DNA from: Amoebidium appalachense
Lineage: Eukaryota > Ichthyosporea
Length of the DNA stretch: 64,000 nt
Assembly (NCBI GenBank): GCA_963693365.1
Contig: CAVNZM010000003.1
Location: 11,284,001-11,348,000 of the forward strand
Direction of reading: 5' to 3'
In this document: piece after piece, positions 49,774-61,941 of the stretch
Numbering within the stretch: the stretch's first letter is position 1
How the letters are laid out: each line of letters starts with the position of its first letter
Translations under genes and position numbers: made by a program
Notes under the pieces: generated by a model
Seen by the model: the letters and a program-made list of their open reading frames with translations, nothing else
Databases searched by the model: none
What the model was told of the DNA's origin: nothing

Positions 49774-51248
49774 CTCCCCCCCAAAAACCCTCTCCTCCTC
49801 CGACCGGGGATTTTTTCTGTCGTTGCAGTGACAATACCCCTCCTTCTTCTATTTACAATTGCAACTTCCTTCCCACGCTCTTCCCAACAAAGTTTTCCCC
49901 TTGCCTACCCCCCCCAAACACACACTATCCATGATGAAGATTACTGAACCATTATACTTCAATATATTTTTAGGATTAATCATTTCATCGGAAGAGTTCC
50001 TTGATTAAAACCTCGGATAGTATGATGAAGAGATGTTATTAAAGAAGAAAAAGTAAGGATTCTTTTTATTGTATTATAAGCTATGGTTCGAACGCACACA
50101 CCTCCACCCCCTCACTCCCCTCACCCCCCCTCTCCCCCCTCCCCCCTCCCCCATTCTCTCCATCCCTTCTCCGATTTTCGTCAATGCCTGCCTTCCCACT
50201 CCAGGCAGAGTAGACGGTCATCACTAACTTGCGACATTCATGGTGTTCCGGCTTTCAGTCCAGCTCCCAAATCCCAAAGAACCACTTGGTCATTACGATA
50301 GCGAGAACATGGGTATAATCCACACAGAAGGTTTTTTCCCACTTACCAAATCTTTGAGGTTTATGTCTGTGTCGTATGCTGGGTCCAGGAGCAAAGTAAC
50401 AAGCTCCCTGTTGCCAGACTTAACAGCCTCATGGAGTGCTGTTGTTCCCTCCTGCACCAAGGGAGAGGCAATAATCAGCAAAGGAAATCAATGTAAACGT
50501 GGCTGGCGGTGGGAGTGGTGGCGGTGGCGCGGCGGGGCGGGGGAGGATGGGGGTTGGGGGGGAGGGGGAGGAGGAGTTCCAGGGGGGGGGGGGGGGGGGG
50601 GGAGGGGAAGGGAGAGGGGTGGGGGGGGGGGGGGGGAGGAGGGGGGAGGGGGGAGGGGGGAGGGGGGAGGGGGGGAGAGAGACTCGGCGAGGTGGCTATA
50701 GCTTTCATGGCAGGCAGCGCTTACGGGAGGCTAGCAAAGAGATTAGTTAGCGTGCAGAATTAAACACACCATTATTGTTCATAGCAACAAGTAAATATAG
50801 CACACTACGTATGACTTTGTCTCTCCCACACTCATTTGCAGTCATGAATACAACAGGCAGGACAAAAGAACGGGGAGCTTACTGTGTGGTATCCCTCTGG
50901 ACAAAGTTTCCTTACAGAAGCAACGGTCGGCCAGAAGTGGACATTGGAAAAAGCGAGGGGGGTGGAGGGGGGGGGGATGACGTGTGTGGGGGGAGGGCGG
51001 GAGGGGGGAGAGGGGGGAGAAGGAGGGAGGGAGGAGGGGGGGGGTCAGGATGGATGTAGTTGTCCGACGGTAACGATGGTTGCGGAAAGGTATTGGGATA
51101 AAAGAGGGGCTGAACACTGTTTTTCCTAGCAAACATGCCAATGACTTACCACTTTAGCGTTCGGATCTGCCCCCTGTTCAAGCAACGCACGAACTGCGGT
51201 TGCACTGCCTTGCCTCACCGCATCTATCAACTTCCCTTGGTCAGTCAT
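47686..51248 (-). CDS. Small ankyrin-repeat protein, 5 exons
   Basis: The minus-strand exons are 51248-51150, 50451-50347, 49497-49399, 48753-48685 and 47748-47686 (TGA). All introns are phase 0 and the product is 144 residues. Roughly one ankyrin repeat per exon is seen: [66 protein letters not shown]...[33 protein letters not shown] 20-residue Ser/Pro/Lys tail follows. Repeat boundaries coinciding with phase-0 introns suggest growth by exon duplication. The acceptor of exon 4 is a long poly-C followed by AAAG, and that of exon 5 is (CA)n CAG. Ankyrins mediate protein binding; the partner cannot be told from sequence. Confidence 0.85.
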
Positions 51249-52009
51249 CTTTTTTGACTACAGTAGGTGCGCGTTGCCGGCCCCCGTGCTATAAAATGAA
51301 GTTGTGCTTTTTGTCCTGGTAGCAATCAGAATGATAGTATATTACCCATGTACACTACCCACAGCTCTAGGGCACAAAGGAAAACTCTCGGTGTACTTCT
51401 CGTTTTGCTCCGACACCCGTGGCCGAAGCCCAAAAAAAGCGCCTGAGCCGGGCAGACTAACTATGACGTCATTATGTGGGCCATCACCAATCAGATTTGG
51501 ACTCAGCCGGGTGAGCTGCTGAGCTTCGGGATAGACTATCAAGAAACTGAGCATGATTTGTGTCGGCCGGGTCCCTCCGCGTGTGCCCGAGCCGAGGCTC
51601 TGTGGGTGGAACTAATTCGGAACTCGGAATCGGATCGGAAACGGTGTAGAATTCGAATCGGATTGAGTACCGAATTCCGAACATCATCCGATTCGGCCGG
51701 CTCAGAGCGCGTGGCCTTTTCTCTCACGATATTTTTGCTTTTTTATCGCGCTGTGTCAGTCACTGGATAAGATGGGTTCCCCTCAGGCTGGGTTGTTAGA
51801 ACTTACTCGTTGCCGGGGCTTGCTGCGCTCGCCCCGGCGTTCGCACTGCGGGGCTTGCTTCGCTCGCCCCGCCCTGGATCTTACTGCTGACGTCACCGAA
51901 TCTTCTGGGGCCGCGGAAATTGATTCGGAATCGTGTCGGAATGATAAGTTATTGTGAATCGGATCGGATTCGTTCGGTCTAGGATTCGGAATCGAATCGG
52001 AATCGGTTA
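51249..52009. other. Ankyrin-gene upstream region
   Basis: Unique sequence rich in short degenerate TCGGAATCGGA-type words (51610-52006). Near 51810-51880 there are two GGGGCTTGCTKCGCTCGCCCC-like hairpins, each pairing GCCGGGGC/GCGGGGC with GCCCCGGC/GCCCCGCC. No gene is visible. Confidence 0.4.
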
Positions 52010-53678
52010 GGGCCTGTTTGGCAACGCGGGTTAGTGTAATCTGGATTTCGGGGGATATCTGGATATCAAAATCGAGATCCAGATTATGCTGCAGAATCCG
52101 GATCTCAGCCGAAACCTGGGTTAAGCCGGGTAGATAACCCATGGATGCCAAACAGCCCACGTACGATTTCGGGTTAGATTTGCTCTGCAGCTGTCACGCT
52201 GTTCATCACCGGTCGGTGACTTGCAATTGCAGACCCGCTACACATATACACCATAGTGATAAGCAGTAATAAACCACGAAAGTGCTGAGTTGTATACTGT
52301 GTGTTTGCAGCATTTGTCTGTGCTTGTTAAACAACAATGCTCCGAATGGGTTGTGTTCCACTGTCCAGGGTGCACGTGCGCGTGCACTGTCTCAAGGTTT
52401 TGCTGTTGTTTTCAATGAAGCTTATATGTAGGAATGTGGAAAATAATCAGACATCATTGTGTGCTGCAGGCGTTTTCGAGAAGGCATCGATGCCACGCTT
52501 GCTGCTCTCGGGGAAGAATACATGAAAAGAAAAAAACTGCACACACACACACCTTTCTGCACATGATGTTGCAAAGGTCATTCTGAGTACTTTTGTATTC
52601 CTACTAATGCTGCACCAGGCGGCGAGGCCGAACACTAAAACAATGATTTCAAACGGTGATCACTACATCATACTCACTTCTACACGTAAAAGATGTTTCT
52701 TGCACTATCCCCCCGCCCACACCATAACAAAAAAAAGAAAGAAAAAAAAAGAAGAAAAAAAAAGAAATTATAGGGCCTCAATATATCCACGAGCCTGCTC
52801 AGCCACTTTCGAGTTCCGAAACGCCAACCGCCTATTTGGCTCCATCACACACATCACTCGAGCATACTTTTCTTCAGAAAGAATGTTAGCAAACAAGCCA
52901 TAGTCATCATCACATATCTCGTACGTCTTTTCTATCTCATTCAACAACTTAATGGCTTTTGTGCATACATGCTCGGCCTCAGCGGCTGCAGGAGTGGGCA
53001 AAACATTGATCACAGGGGCAGGGGCGTTGGCAAAAGCAGCAGCCAACTCCCCCAAGACGCTGACAACGGTGGGCTTCTTCAGGGGGGTTCTTTTGGGGGG
53101 GGGGGGCTTGGGTGTGGTGGGAGGGGCACGCTTCACACCCGCAGTTTTAGCAGTTTTATCTCCTTCAACCCCCACACCGGACTCCTCCTCCGTTTCACTT
53201 TCTTCGTTATTACTTTCTTCCCCCTCACCCCCTTCAACATGCTCAGCTGCATCCTCCCCCTCCTCCTCCATCCCTTGCTCCCCATCGTTCTCCCCTCGTA
53301 AATTGGCCCGGGCTTGTTTCATAGCGTCCTCCTTAGTCAAAAAATCCTTTCCGCAAAATACCTTCTCGCCCAACGCCGCATCTAAGGCATTGTACAAGGG
53401 CCAAGGTCTCTTGGTCTTGCACAGATCCCTGACCCACTTGAAATGTTTGTTTTTCGAACTCTGTGCAAAAAAAAAATAAAAAGGAAAGAAAAAAAAAGAG
53501 AAAGAAATGTAGAAAACATGATTAGAAACAAAAAGGTGAGTGAGGCCAGGGGGAGACAGAAAAAAGGGCTGAAAACAGTGGGGGTATATGGGACTAGTGA
53601 AGCCGCTGTAGCATTGGTTTTACATGGTGGTGGCGTAGAAGGGAGAAATCACAATGAGAGAAGAAGGGGAGGGGGGGG

Positions 53679-53729
<51 letters not shown>

Positions 53730-53947
53730 GGGGGGGTGAATGTATGAGTCATGAGGAAGAAAGCAGTACTTGCCTCAAGGAGAGCCGCCCACGTTTCATC
53801 GTCAGCCAGGGGCAGGCCCTCAGAAGTGACACCCCACCCACTTCTCTCGAGCAAGTTCTTGATCGCACCGTGCTTTTCTTTCAACTGGCGGCAAGTGTGA
53901 ACATGTGTGTGGAGAATTGTACGGTGTGGGTGTGGGTGTGGGTGTAG

Positions 53948-54008
<61 letters not shown>

Positions 54009-54255
54009 AGTGTGTTCGTGTTGGGCAAAGATCAGGACGGTACCGAAAGTCAGTGTTAACGTAAGTTCCAAGTGGTAGGATGGAAGTGCTATGACATCTG
54101 ATGAACATCTAGGCTGGAAGTGCTGCTACACAGAGTAAACCCAGTAGAAGTTCAAGTGAGTATCGAAGTGTATAACCCGAGCAGCTATTGTTGTATACCT
54201 AATAAAAAACAAAGAAGAGTGAGTGAGGATGGAGTAGGGTGGGGAGAGGGGAAGC

Positions 54256-54289
<34 letters not shown>

Positions 54290-55185
54290 GTCTTCCATGC
54301 AACACTTTGCACTGAATCTACTTGTAAAACAGCACCAACAAAAAGGTCGGGGGAAAAGATAACTTACAACTTTGAAGTGGTTTGTGAGCTGTTCCCCTGT
54401 AACCTTCTTGCCGAACTGTTCATGGAAACGACCGGCCATTCCATTCCATTGAGCCTTTTTAAGGCTCTTGCCTCCCGAATCAAGTTTCCTGAGTGAGAGG
54501 CTAAGAAAATCGTCTACAACGAACTTGCTTTCTTCTCCCGTAAATCTCATACGTGTCTTTTCAACCGCCTCAGTCGACGGTTTGGCTGACTGTGGGGGAC
54601 TGTCACTCTGTGATTCGATGTTGAGGTTTGCAGGCATCTTGTCGGTTCAAACAAGATTATCTACAAGTGTACTGTGCTACTGGAAGACTCGGGCTGGACG
54701 GCCGCAGAGGGTAGGAAAAGAATGAGAAGTGAGGTGCGTGTCTGTTTTTATAACGTTCCCCACGTGCAAGTCCGTGCGTTGGTGCAGGTGTCGCAGTTCA
54801 AGGCACAGCTGTCGCAGCCCACTCAGTATCCACATGCTGCCAGCAACGGAAGTTTGGTTTGGCGCCCTTTCAACAATCCTTTTTTGGCCACTTCAAACTA
54901 TCGACGATTGGTGCAAAAGGACACCATATATAGTTCCATAAAATGAACATTCATTGGGTCGGACATTCAGGACCTGAAAGGATTTCGCGCTAATCCACCT
55001 CCCGAGGTGGATTAGTGGAATCCAGATTACGGCCATGTCCGAGGGGTTTGAAACCCAGATTTACGTGACCGGATCTGGCCGTCTGTTTGGCAGCGGCTGG
55101 ATTTTGAGATTTGGATTTAGCGCTAAACCCAAAATCGCCCGTAATCCGGATTTAGGACCCTAAACCCGGGTTGCCAAACAGGCCC
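52010..55185. mobile_element. TIR-bounded element carrying a Myb/SANT gene
   Basis: Outer inverted repeats of 23 bp (GGGCCTGTTTGGCAAC, then G or C, CGGGTT) lie at 52010-52032 and, reversed, at 55163-55185, with one mismatch. They are flanked by TTA on the left and TAA on the right, so a TA duplication is possible. Inner partial copies of the same end (TGCCAAACAGCCC at 52146, GTCTGTTTGGCA at 55081) give each arm its own inverted-repeat structure. The right arm also contains a 26-bp hairpin (54990-55015). The only gene inside is the Myb/SANT protein; no DDE transposase is visible. In known PIF/Harbinger elements a Myb/SANT protein accompanies the transposase, so a non-autonomous or decayed Harbinger-like element is a plausible reading. 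Two facing MITEs are the alternative. Confidence 0.55.
52768..54637 (-). CDS. Myb/SANT-like DNA-binding protein
   Basis: The minus-strand exons are 54637-54368, 53884-53774 and 53460-52768 (TAA), giving 357 residues. Intron 1 is GT-AG, phase 0. Intron 2 joins in frame only if it uses a GC donor (GAG|GCAAGT), the classic GC-AG consensus. Residues 28-135 form a Myb/SANT-like (trihelix-type) domain: W in KKAQWNGMAGRFHEQFGKKV, then TGEQLTNHFKVLKEKHGAIKNLL, SGWG and DDETWAALLEA. After W-P-LYNALDAALGEK comes a long acidic and then basic/proline-rich linker, and a conserved-looking C-terminal helical region (TKAIKLLNEIEKTYEI...MEPNRRLAFRN). This layout resembles the accessory Myb proteins of PIF/Harbinger transposons and their domesticated relatives. 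It lies inside the inverted-repeat structure described separately. Confidence 0.85.
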
Positions 55186-55700
55186 TAAGTTAAGGATTCG
55201 GAATTGGATCGAGAACCCGATTCGTGAACTCGGCTTGTTGCAGATTCTGTGGCAGCCCAGGTTCTTCCCATCGGCTCATGTACTTATTCGTGATTCGTGA
55301 AGCGTTAGAACCCGTCTTGATAGTGACCGTACTGCAGCTGGGGAGCGTGTGTAATTCCCTGCGGGGGAACCTCTTGACAGGGCGCACGCTGTCGTTGAAT
55401 GCATGTGTTTTTGGTCCGCGTGCGGCGTGGAAATCGTGTTTTGATTCGATAATCCAATCAAAAAAATTAACGGGAGAGCGGGGTAAAACAAAGCACTGCG
55501 CTCCACATTCTAATGATTGGCGCATTCCGATTGGCTGTGAGATCCTCTCTTTCTTGACATCTTACGTGAGACAGCCGCTCCCCTAACCGTGACCCTTTTA
55601 AAAACCCAACTTCGGCTTTCAGCCTCGGTCGGGAATCAACCCGGCCCAAATTCGTACGGAACACCTAAAATCCCCGGCCCTTCCCCCCCTCCCCACACCT

Positions 55701-55738
<38 letters not shown>

Positions 55739-56470
55739 ACACACACGTGTACACACACGTGTACCGTACGCGTGACAAGTACTGATATGTTTAAGTACGC
55801 ATGTGTACATTGCCATCTGTGTGTGATCTCGAGACACGCCGTGCACAGTGTGTGTGATGTGCTTTAAAAATTCTCTTTCTCCTTCCCCCCAGCCCCCCCT
55901 CCCCCCCTCCCCCCCCCCCCCCCAGGGGGGGGGGGGGGGGGGGGGGGGGGCAGGGGTCTGATCAGCCCCGTGTTGGGAAGGAAATTCAGGTGAAGGGGTT
56001 CTTTTTAAAAAAAATGTACATGGATAGGAGAATTCTCAGTGAAAATTAGATGCTTTAGAGGGAAGGTTGATGTGGCCCATGGATGGAGGAGGGTTGGTCA
56101 CGAAGAAAATCTTCAATTTATCTAATTACTATCTGATGATGTATACAGCAGGAAGGCCTGAGCCCATAATTATTACAGCCGCAACTACTACTTTACAGTA
56201 CGTACCATCAAGGCAGCCCCCTCTCCCCGACGTAAACTATATTTTTTTTATTTATTATATCTTCTTATTAGTGTGGCAACTGAGTTATGTGCATCTTTAA
56301 ATATCAAGCAAACAAGCCCCGCATGGTCTATCGTGCAAACTCCATGGATGCCCCAGATTACACATTATAAGCCAATTAAAACTAGCATGTCTAATAACAA
56401 TTATATTACTCCCGCCGACAGTACTAATTAGCTATAGTGCTGTATACACATAAATCATTAGTAAACCCAG
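55186..56470. other. Intergenic region with facing C- and G-runs
   Basis: A (CA)n with CACGTGTAC interruptions lies at 55701-55765. A C-rich tract with a C-run (55888-55923) is followed after one A by a G-run (about 55925-55950), a potential long C/G snap-back. The rest is unique AT-rich sequence, without a supported gene. Confidence 0.5.
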
Positions 56471-56983
56471 CTAGGCAGGGTTCTTGACACGACACTCAAT
56501 TTTCACATCTGCATAAGCGGCAGGCCGTGGGAGGCCAGGTGTGCGGTAGGTGAGATCCCGCAGTAATTCGCTCAGGGTGTGGGGGGGTGCAATGTGCAGG
56601 TCAAAGGTGCCCATCAGGCGCAGGAAGATGAGCATGATCTCAAACTCGGCAAGAAGCATGCCAGCACACATGTGCATGCCCCGACCTGTGTACGTGTGTG
56701 TGTGTGTGTGTGTGTGTGTGGTGGTGTGTGTGTGTGTGGGGTGGGGGGTGGGGGGTGTTAGTGTGTGTGTGTGTGTGTGAGCGCGTGCGTGCGTGTTTGT
56801 GTGTTTGTGTTTGTGTGTGTGTGTGGGGGGGGGGGGGGGGGGGGGGGGGGGGGTGGGTTGGTGGGTGTGGGTGTTAGAGTGTGAATGTGTGTGTGTAGGG
56901 GGGGGTTTGGGGTGGGGGGTTGGGAGGGATGCACGTACGTCTGCGTTTGTGTGCATGTGTTGGAATGGTACCAGGAGGGGGGT

Positions 56984-57051
<68 letters not shown>

Positions 57052-58355
57052 GCCGGGTTGAGGGTAAGGAACGAGAAGAGAAAGTTAGCGAGGGAATGAA
57101 TGGCCAAACCCGGGAGGATGGTAACGAGGAAAGTTTAGGTGGAGAGGGGGGGGGGGGGGGGGGGGAGGATTGCTCAGATGTGTGGCGGCCTTCTGAGAAG
57201 CCAAACAGGGCAGGTTAACATAATAGGGGATGGGGGAATTTGACAGAGGGATAGCATTGAAAGCATGCGGTGCTTAGAGAACTTGGGGTTGTGTGTGTCC
57301 CCGCGCGAGAGGGGGGGGGGGGGGGGGGGGGGGGACTGCAAGGACAAAAGAAAAACAGGCGGATGAAAAAGAGGAAAAGTGTAGATGTGTGTGTGTGGGG
57401 GGGGTGGGGGGGGGGGGGGGGGGGGGTTCAAATATCTTACCCCAGGAAAGATACTCCATAGGGGCAACTTTAGCACCGATCCAGCGATCGGGATTGAAAG
57501 TCTGCGGATCGGGATAAATGTTTGCGTCGTAGTGGACCGTGGCTGGATGAACCATCAAAAGCTGATCCTTGGGCAAAGATGCACCCGTGCCCGGCAGGAC
57601 AACGTTGTCGGTCGTGATCCTAACTTGGGAGCTTGGGTACATGCGCATTGTTTCCTTAACACAATTTCGCAAAAATACCATCCGATCGATCTGATCGCGT
57701 GTGAGCGGCTCGCTCGTCAGTCCCTGAACGCCGCAGACCGACACGATTTCGTCGTTCAGGCGATCGATCCAGCGCTTTTCTGAATGGATTTGCAGCACCA
57801 GGAGCATGGCGGCATAGGGGGTGTTGGCTGTGGCCGCAAACATAATTGCCCCGAACTGGATCTTCGCGTGATTTTGGTGGTAGGGATCGTCGTGATTGTA
57901 GCATCCGCGGATGAGCCCTGGGGGAAAGTATTGTCAGTGAAACATTATTATTGGGGCCTAATGTTTGCATTTTGCAGCATAGCGTCATTATGAGGCATGC
58001 ATGACGTTATAATGATGTCTGACAATAATGTTGACAATCGATGATTATGTTGTGTTGCCTTTAAATGGCGATATATCCTTCTTTAGGCATATGGAAATGG
58101 CGAAGAAGCAATCCTGGAGAAACGTAACGGCAAGTTGTTAGATGTAAAAAATCGTTCCTTGCCATTAACATTAGCCACTGAACATTTCATTCGGCTACCA
58201 ACCCATTATAATCATAGAAAGTCGAATGCTCACGGGCGCACATGCGCATGTGCATGCACGATGGGTAAGAAGCGAGAAAAAGGAATCGCAGTGGTGGTGG
58301 TGGCGCCTGCACGAATGCGCGCATAGACGCAGGCGTTATGTGTGTGCTCATGTGC

Positions 58356-58394
<39 letters not shown>

Positions 58395-59791
58395 CGCGCG
58401 CGCGCGTGTGTGCGTGCTTGCTTGTGTGTGCGTGCGCGCGTGTTGACATGCATGCCACATCCTTGCCACCATCTGTTTCTATCACACAGTCTCTATTTCC
58501 TCCCTCTTTTCAATCTCTAGATCTCCATCCCTTATTCCTTTCCCATTCTCTTCCTCTACCGCCACCCACTCTCCCCCCCCCCCCCCCCCCCCCCCAAACA
58601 CGCACACAGACATACCCTTGATCTTATTCTTCTTCTTCTGGGGTAGGGGGGAAGGGAAGGGGGGAATGGACCGTTTGTGTGTGTGGGTGTGTATGTGATA
58701 GGGACGGACAGAGAGAGAGAGAGGGGGGGGGGGGGGGGGGGTTGAAGCACCTTGGTATTGGCTTTTGCTCGGTAACTGAATTGCCCTCATGGCCATTTCG
58801 TTCAGTTTTTTCGTTGCCGTTGTAGCTTTCTCCATTTCTTTCTGGCACATAAACCCACCCATTTCCATGTACTTGGATAGGTTCACCTCCATTTCCATGA
58901 GGCCGGGAAGAAACTCGGGATCGTGGCTCAGCTCAGGCCCGACCAAAGAGTTTGCGGTCACAAGGGATGCGGCCTGTGTGTACATATGTGTGGGTGTGTG
59001 TATGGGGGGAGGGGGGAAGGGGGGAAGGGGGAGGGGGGGAGGGTGTGTGTGTGTGTGTGCGCGCGTGCGCGTGCGTGCGTGCGCGTGCGTGCGTGCGTGC
59101 GTGCGTGTGGCCCTGTGTGGGTGCGTGTGTGCACAAGCACACGGGAGTGTATATGTGTATGTGTGCTTGCAGGCGGGCAGGTATCTGCGTGCACATGACA
59201 CGTGCATGCAAATGTGTGACGAGAAGGATATGTGCTGTGAAGATTCTTATTGTGGCCTGCAAGATAATGGAAGGTTCAGGGAAGGGAATGGAAGGGAGGG
59301 GGGGGGGGGGGGAGAAGGAGAGGGGATGTATGCGTCGGAGGGTTAGAAATATGGAGGAGACACGTTCCAACCCATCCTTAGTTTCAACAACAATATTCAA
59401 GTAAACCCATCTTGGACAAACTTTAAGTAGAATTGTTTTTGGAGCAGAATTGTTCGTGGAACAGTAAACTTACAACACAAGTTCATAATACGTCCGAATA
59501 GAATATAACCAAAATAAAGAGCCCCGAGCAGAGAAGTAGAATATAAGTTGGAAGGAAGGGGAGGGGAGGATGGAGGACAGTCAGCACTTTGTATTTATCG
59601 CTGTGTGTGTGTCCTGTAGGGCTTGCATGTGTGTAAAAGAGGTATTTAAACCTGCGAGTGAGCATAAATAAGTATGAACACAGCTGCATGCAAATATGAA
59701 TGTGAGGTGCATGTGTGTGTGTGTGTGTGTGCGTGTGTGTGTGTGTGTGCGCGCGCACATGTGTGTGTGTGTGTGTGCGCACGCGCGTGCG

Positions 59792-59866
<75 letters not shown>

Positions 59867-59887
59867 GTGTGTATGTGTGTATGTGTG

Positions 59888-59927
<40 letters not shown>

Positions 59928-60503
59928 CATGTGTTTGTGTGAACATACCTCTGTGAGGACCTTGTGCAACGACACAGTAACCACCCCTCCATTCTTTCGG
60001 CAATCCTCCACTATTCCCTGCATGTAGCCTTGCACTTCAACATCAATTTCTGACACCCGAGGGCCAATCGTGGGTGTGACGTGCTTTCTCATGGCATGCA
60101 CCGTAACCTGCTCGTTCTCATCCCGCAAATCGGTGAACTCATCCAGCCCCGTTAACGGAACAAGCGCCGGCATGGCGACACGCAAAGCATCCCAAAAGGA
60201 CACCTCGTCGGTCTTTGACGTAAAGAACCACTGCAAGTCCTTCTTGTTGCTCAGAAACACAAAGTCCATCCCTCCCATGCGCATCACAAACGTCTCTCCA
60301 AACTCCTTCCTCGTCTCCTGTAGGAACTCGTATGGTGCGCTCCCAAACCTCAGGCCCGCACCTATGAAGGGCAGCTCCCAGCCAACAACGGGGAGTCCAT
60401 ATTTTGTGCGCCGCCATGGGCCAATCCACCATGTTACAGCCAGAAGGCAGGCCGCAGCCACCAGAGTGGTGGTGCTGTGTTGGGCCACAGCATCCGAAAG
60501 CAT
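56471..60503 (-). CDS. Cytochrome P450, clan 7-like
   Basis: The minus-strand exons are 60503-59949, 58973-58751, 57917-57441 and 56685-56471 (TAG), giving 489 residues with consistent phases. There is an N-terminal membrane anchor (about residues 11-28), then LPVVGWELPFIGAGLRFG and an N-terminal half recalling CYP51/CYP7. The I-helix motif FAATANTPYA (about 286-295) resembles the 'NTxPA' form of clan 7 rather than the usual AGxDT. The K-helix is E348-T-M-R351 and the meander is FNPDRW. The heme-thiolate Cys is C425 in WGGRGMHMCAG, created by the splice of exons 3 and 4. As spliced, the aromatic residue is one position further from the Cys than in the usual F-x2-G-x-R-x-C-x-G. It is probably an ER-bound monooxygenase; the substrate (sterol or other lipid) cannot be called. 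Confidence 0.92.
56984..57046. repeat. 63-bp G-run in a P450 intron
   Basis: Uninterrupted G in the intron between P450 exons 3 and 4. Two shorter G-runs lie at 56825-56853 and 57146-57164. Confidence 0.95.
59324..59366. repeat. Copy C of the dispersed intronic repeat
   Basis: ATGTATGCGTCGGAGGGTTA...GGAGGAGACA shares about 40 bp with copies A and B and likewise sits next to a G-rich run, in P450 intron 1. Confidence 0.65.
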
Positions 60504-61941
60504 GTTTCCTGCCGTTACGCCCAGTAGTTAGTGTTTGCACGTACCCATCCGTCTCCCAACACCAATCCTTGAAAAATGTACGAGAAGAAGCTAAGCAAGG
60601 CTTCGGCCGAGGCAAAACATCGATAAATCATACAATCATATTTGTAAGGCCAGCCCGTCTATTTTCTGGTGCTTCTCTGAATGCTTCATAGGCTGCAATT
60701 GTTGCGATTGTTGGCTGCACGTGATCCGATTTGTCAATGCGGTTGTAACAAGAAGGTTTGGCAGTCGAGCTAGGCCAACCATCCCAAAAAGGTTCCCCCT
60801 CCCCTCTCTCTCTCTCTTTTTTTTTTTATCCGCCCCCCGAGGCTCTCTTTTCCTTAGGGACTGGTCGCTATGTTTTTTTTTTCTTTTCTTTCTTAGTTGA
60901 GTGTTTGCACGTGCCCACCCGTCTCCCACCACATATCATTGACAAATGCGCAAGGAGAAGCTACAATAAGCAAGGCTTCGGTCGAGGCAAATTATCAATC
61001 AATTATGGTATCATATTTGCAAGGCAAGCCCGTTTATGTTATCTGATTGCACCTGATGCGAGATTGCTAAGCGAGTTGTTATTGGAAGGTGACCTATACC
61101 AAGCATCCCAAAAAAGGTACCCCTGCTTTCTTCCCCTCCCCCCCCCCCCCCCACCTCTCTTTTCCTCGAGCTCCAGCCCTTGGCTCTGTATATATGCCGC
61201 CAGTGGTGTGTTTATTGTATACGTTTTTTTTTTTTTGTTTTTTTTTTTCTTTTTTTTTTCTTTGAAGTCTTCGGTTTTTTTTTTAAAACAAAATTTTAAA
61301 GAAAAAAAAGAAGAAAAAAAATTTACATCTTTATTGCGTGGACAGTGCCGGGGGCCCAGCCACACTCGACTATAATAGGGAAGGCTTATGAAAAGATCCC
61401 GTGTATCTAGGTGATATTCAGGAGCAAGTTGGATACCAGATATACCCAGATATATCTGGTGATAATCAGGGCACCCCCGAGATCTATCCGGTGATGTTCT
61501 GGGGGGGTGCAAAAATTGAAATATCAAAATGGATCTCTGAAGAGGTGATATATTCTGCGCTCAGAGGCGGGATATATCACGTCCACCTAGGGGGTATTAT
61601 AGGAGTTATCATATTTGTGGGGTTTCCACTAGGGAGTTTTGCCGCCAAAGGCTGCCAATCAAGCAAGAGGTAAACAAGCCAAAAGAAGTAATGCATGTTA
61701 CAATAGCCATATTTGGGCAATTGGATTTCACATCGAACCAATGTGCCAAGCTCCCGCCACATACGGCTGGAAACTACCAATCACTCAAGTTCCCGCCCCA
61801 GACAGGCGGTTTTGACAGTTGACACATGTGCAACTTATTTTCATCGGTATAAGGAGTGGTTTTTGGGCTTTCTCGGTCAGTTCTCCCACTTCAGACACGT
61901 TTACTTTTTGTGAAACCAAGCGTTCTTAACCACGCGCAGTC
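60504..61941. other. P450 upstream region with a diverged tandem duplication; promoter of the 61942 frame
   Basis: Two copies of a 230-270 bp sequence, about 370 bp apart, begin at about 60526 and 60895. They share GTGTTTGCACGT, AGCAAGGCTTCGG(C/T)CGAGGCAAA and ATCATATTTG(T/C)AAGGC, and each is followed by a pyrimidine/T-rich tail. Segment 61400-61510 is rich in GATAT/ATATC words. TATAAGG at 61848-61854 lies about 92 bp before the ATG at 61942, the same geometry as SARAF. Confidence 0.5.

Noticed and set aside
52337-52525. 62-codon plus-strand frame inside the inverted-repeat element
   Set aside because: No domain, no promoter geometry, and it lies in the 3' flank of the minus-strand Myb/SANT gene.
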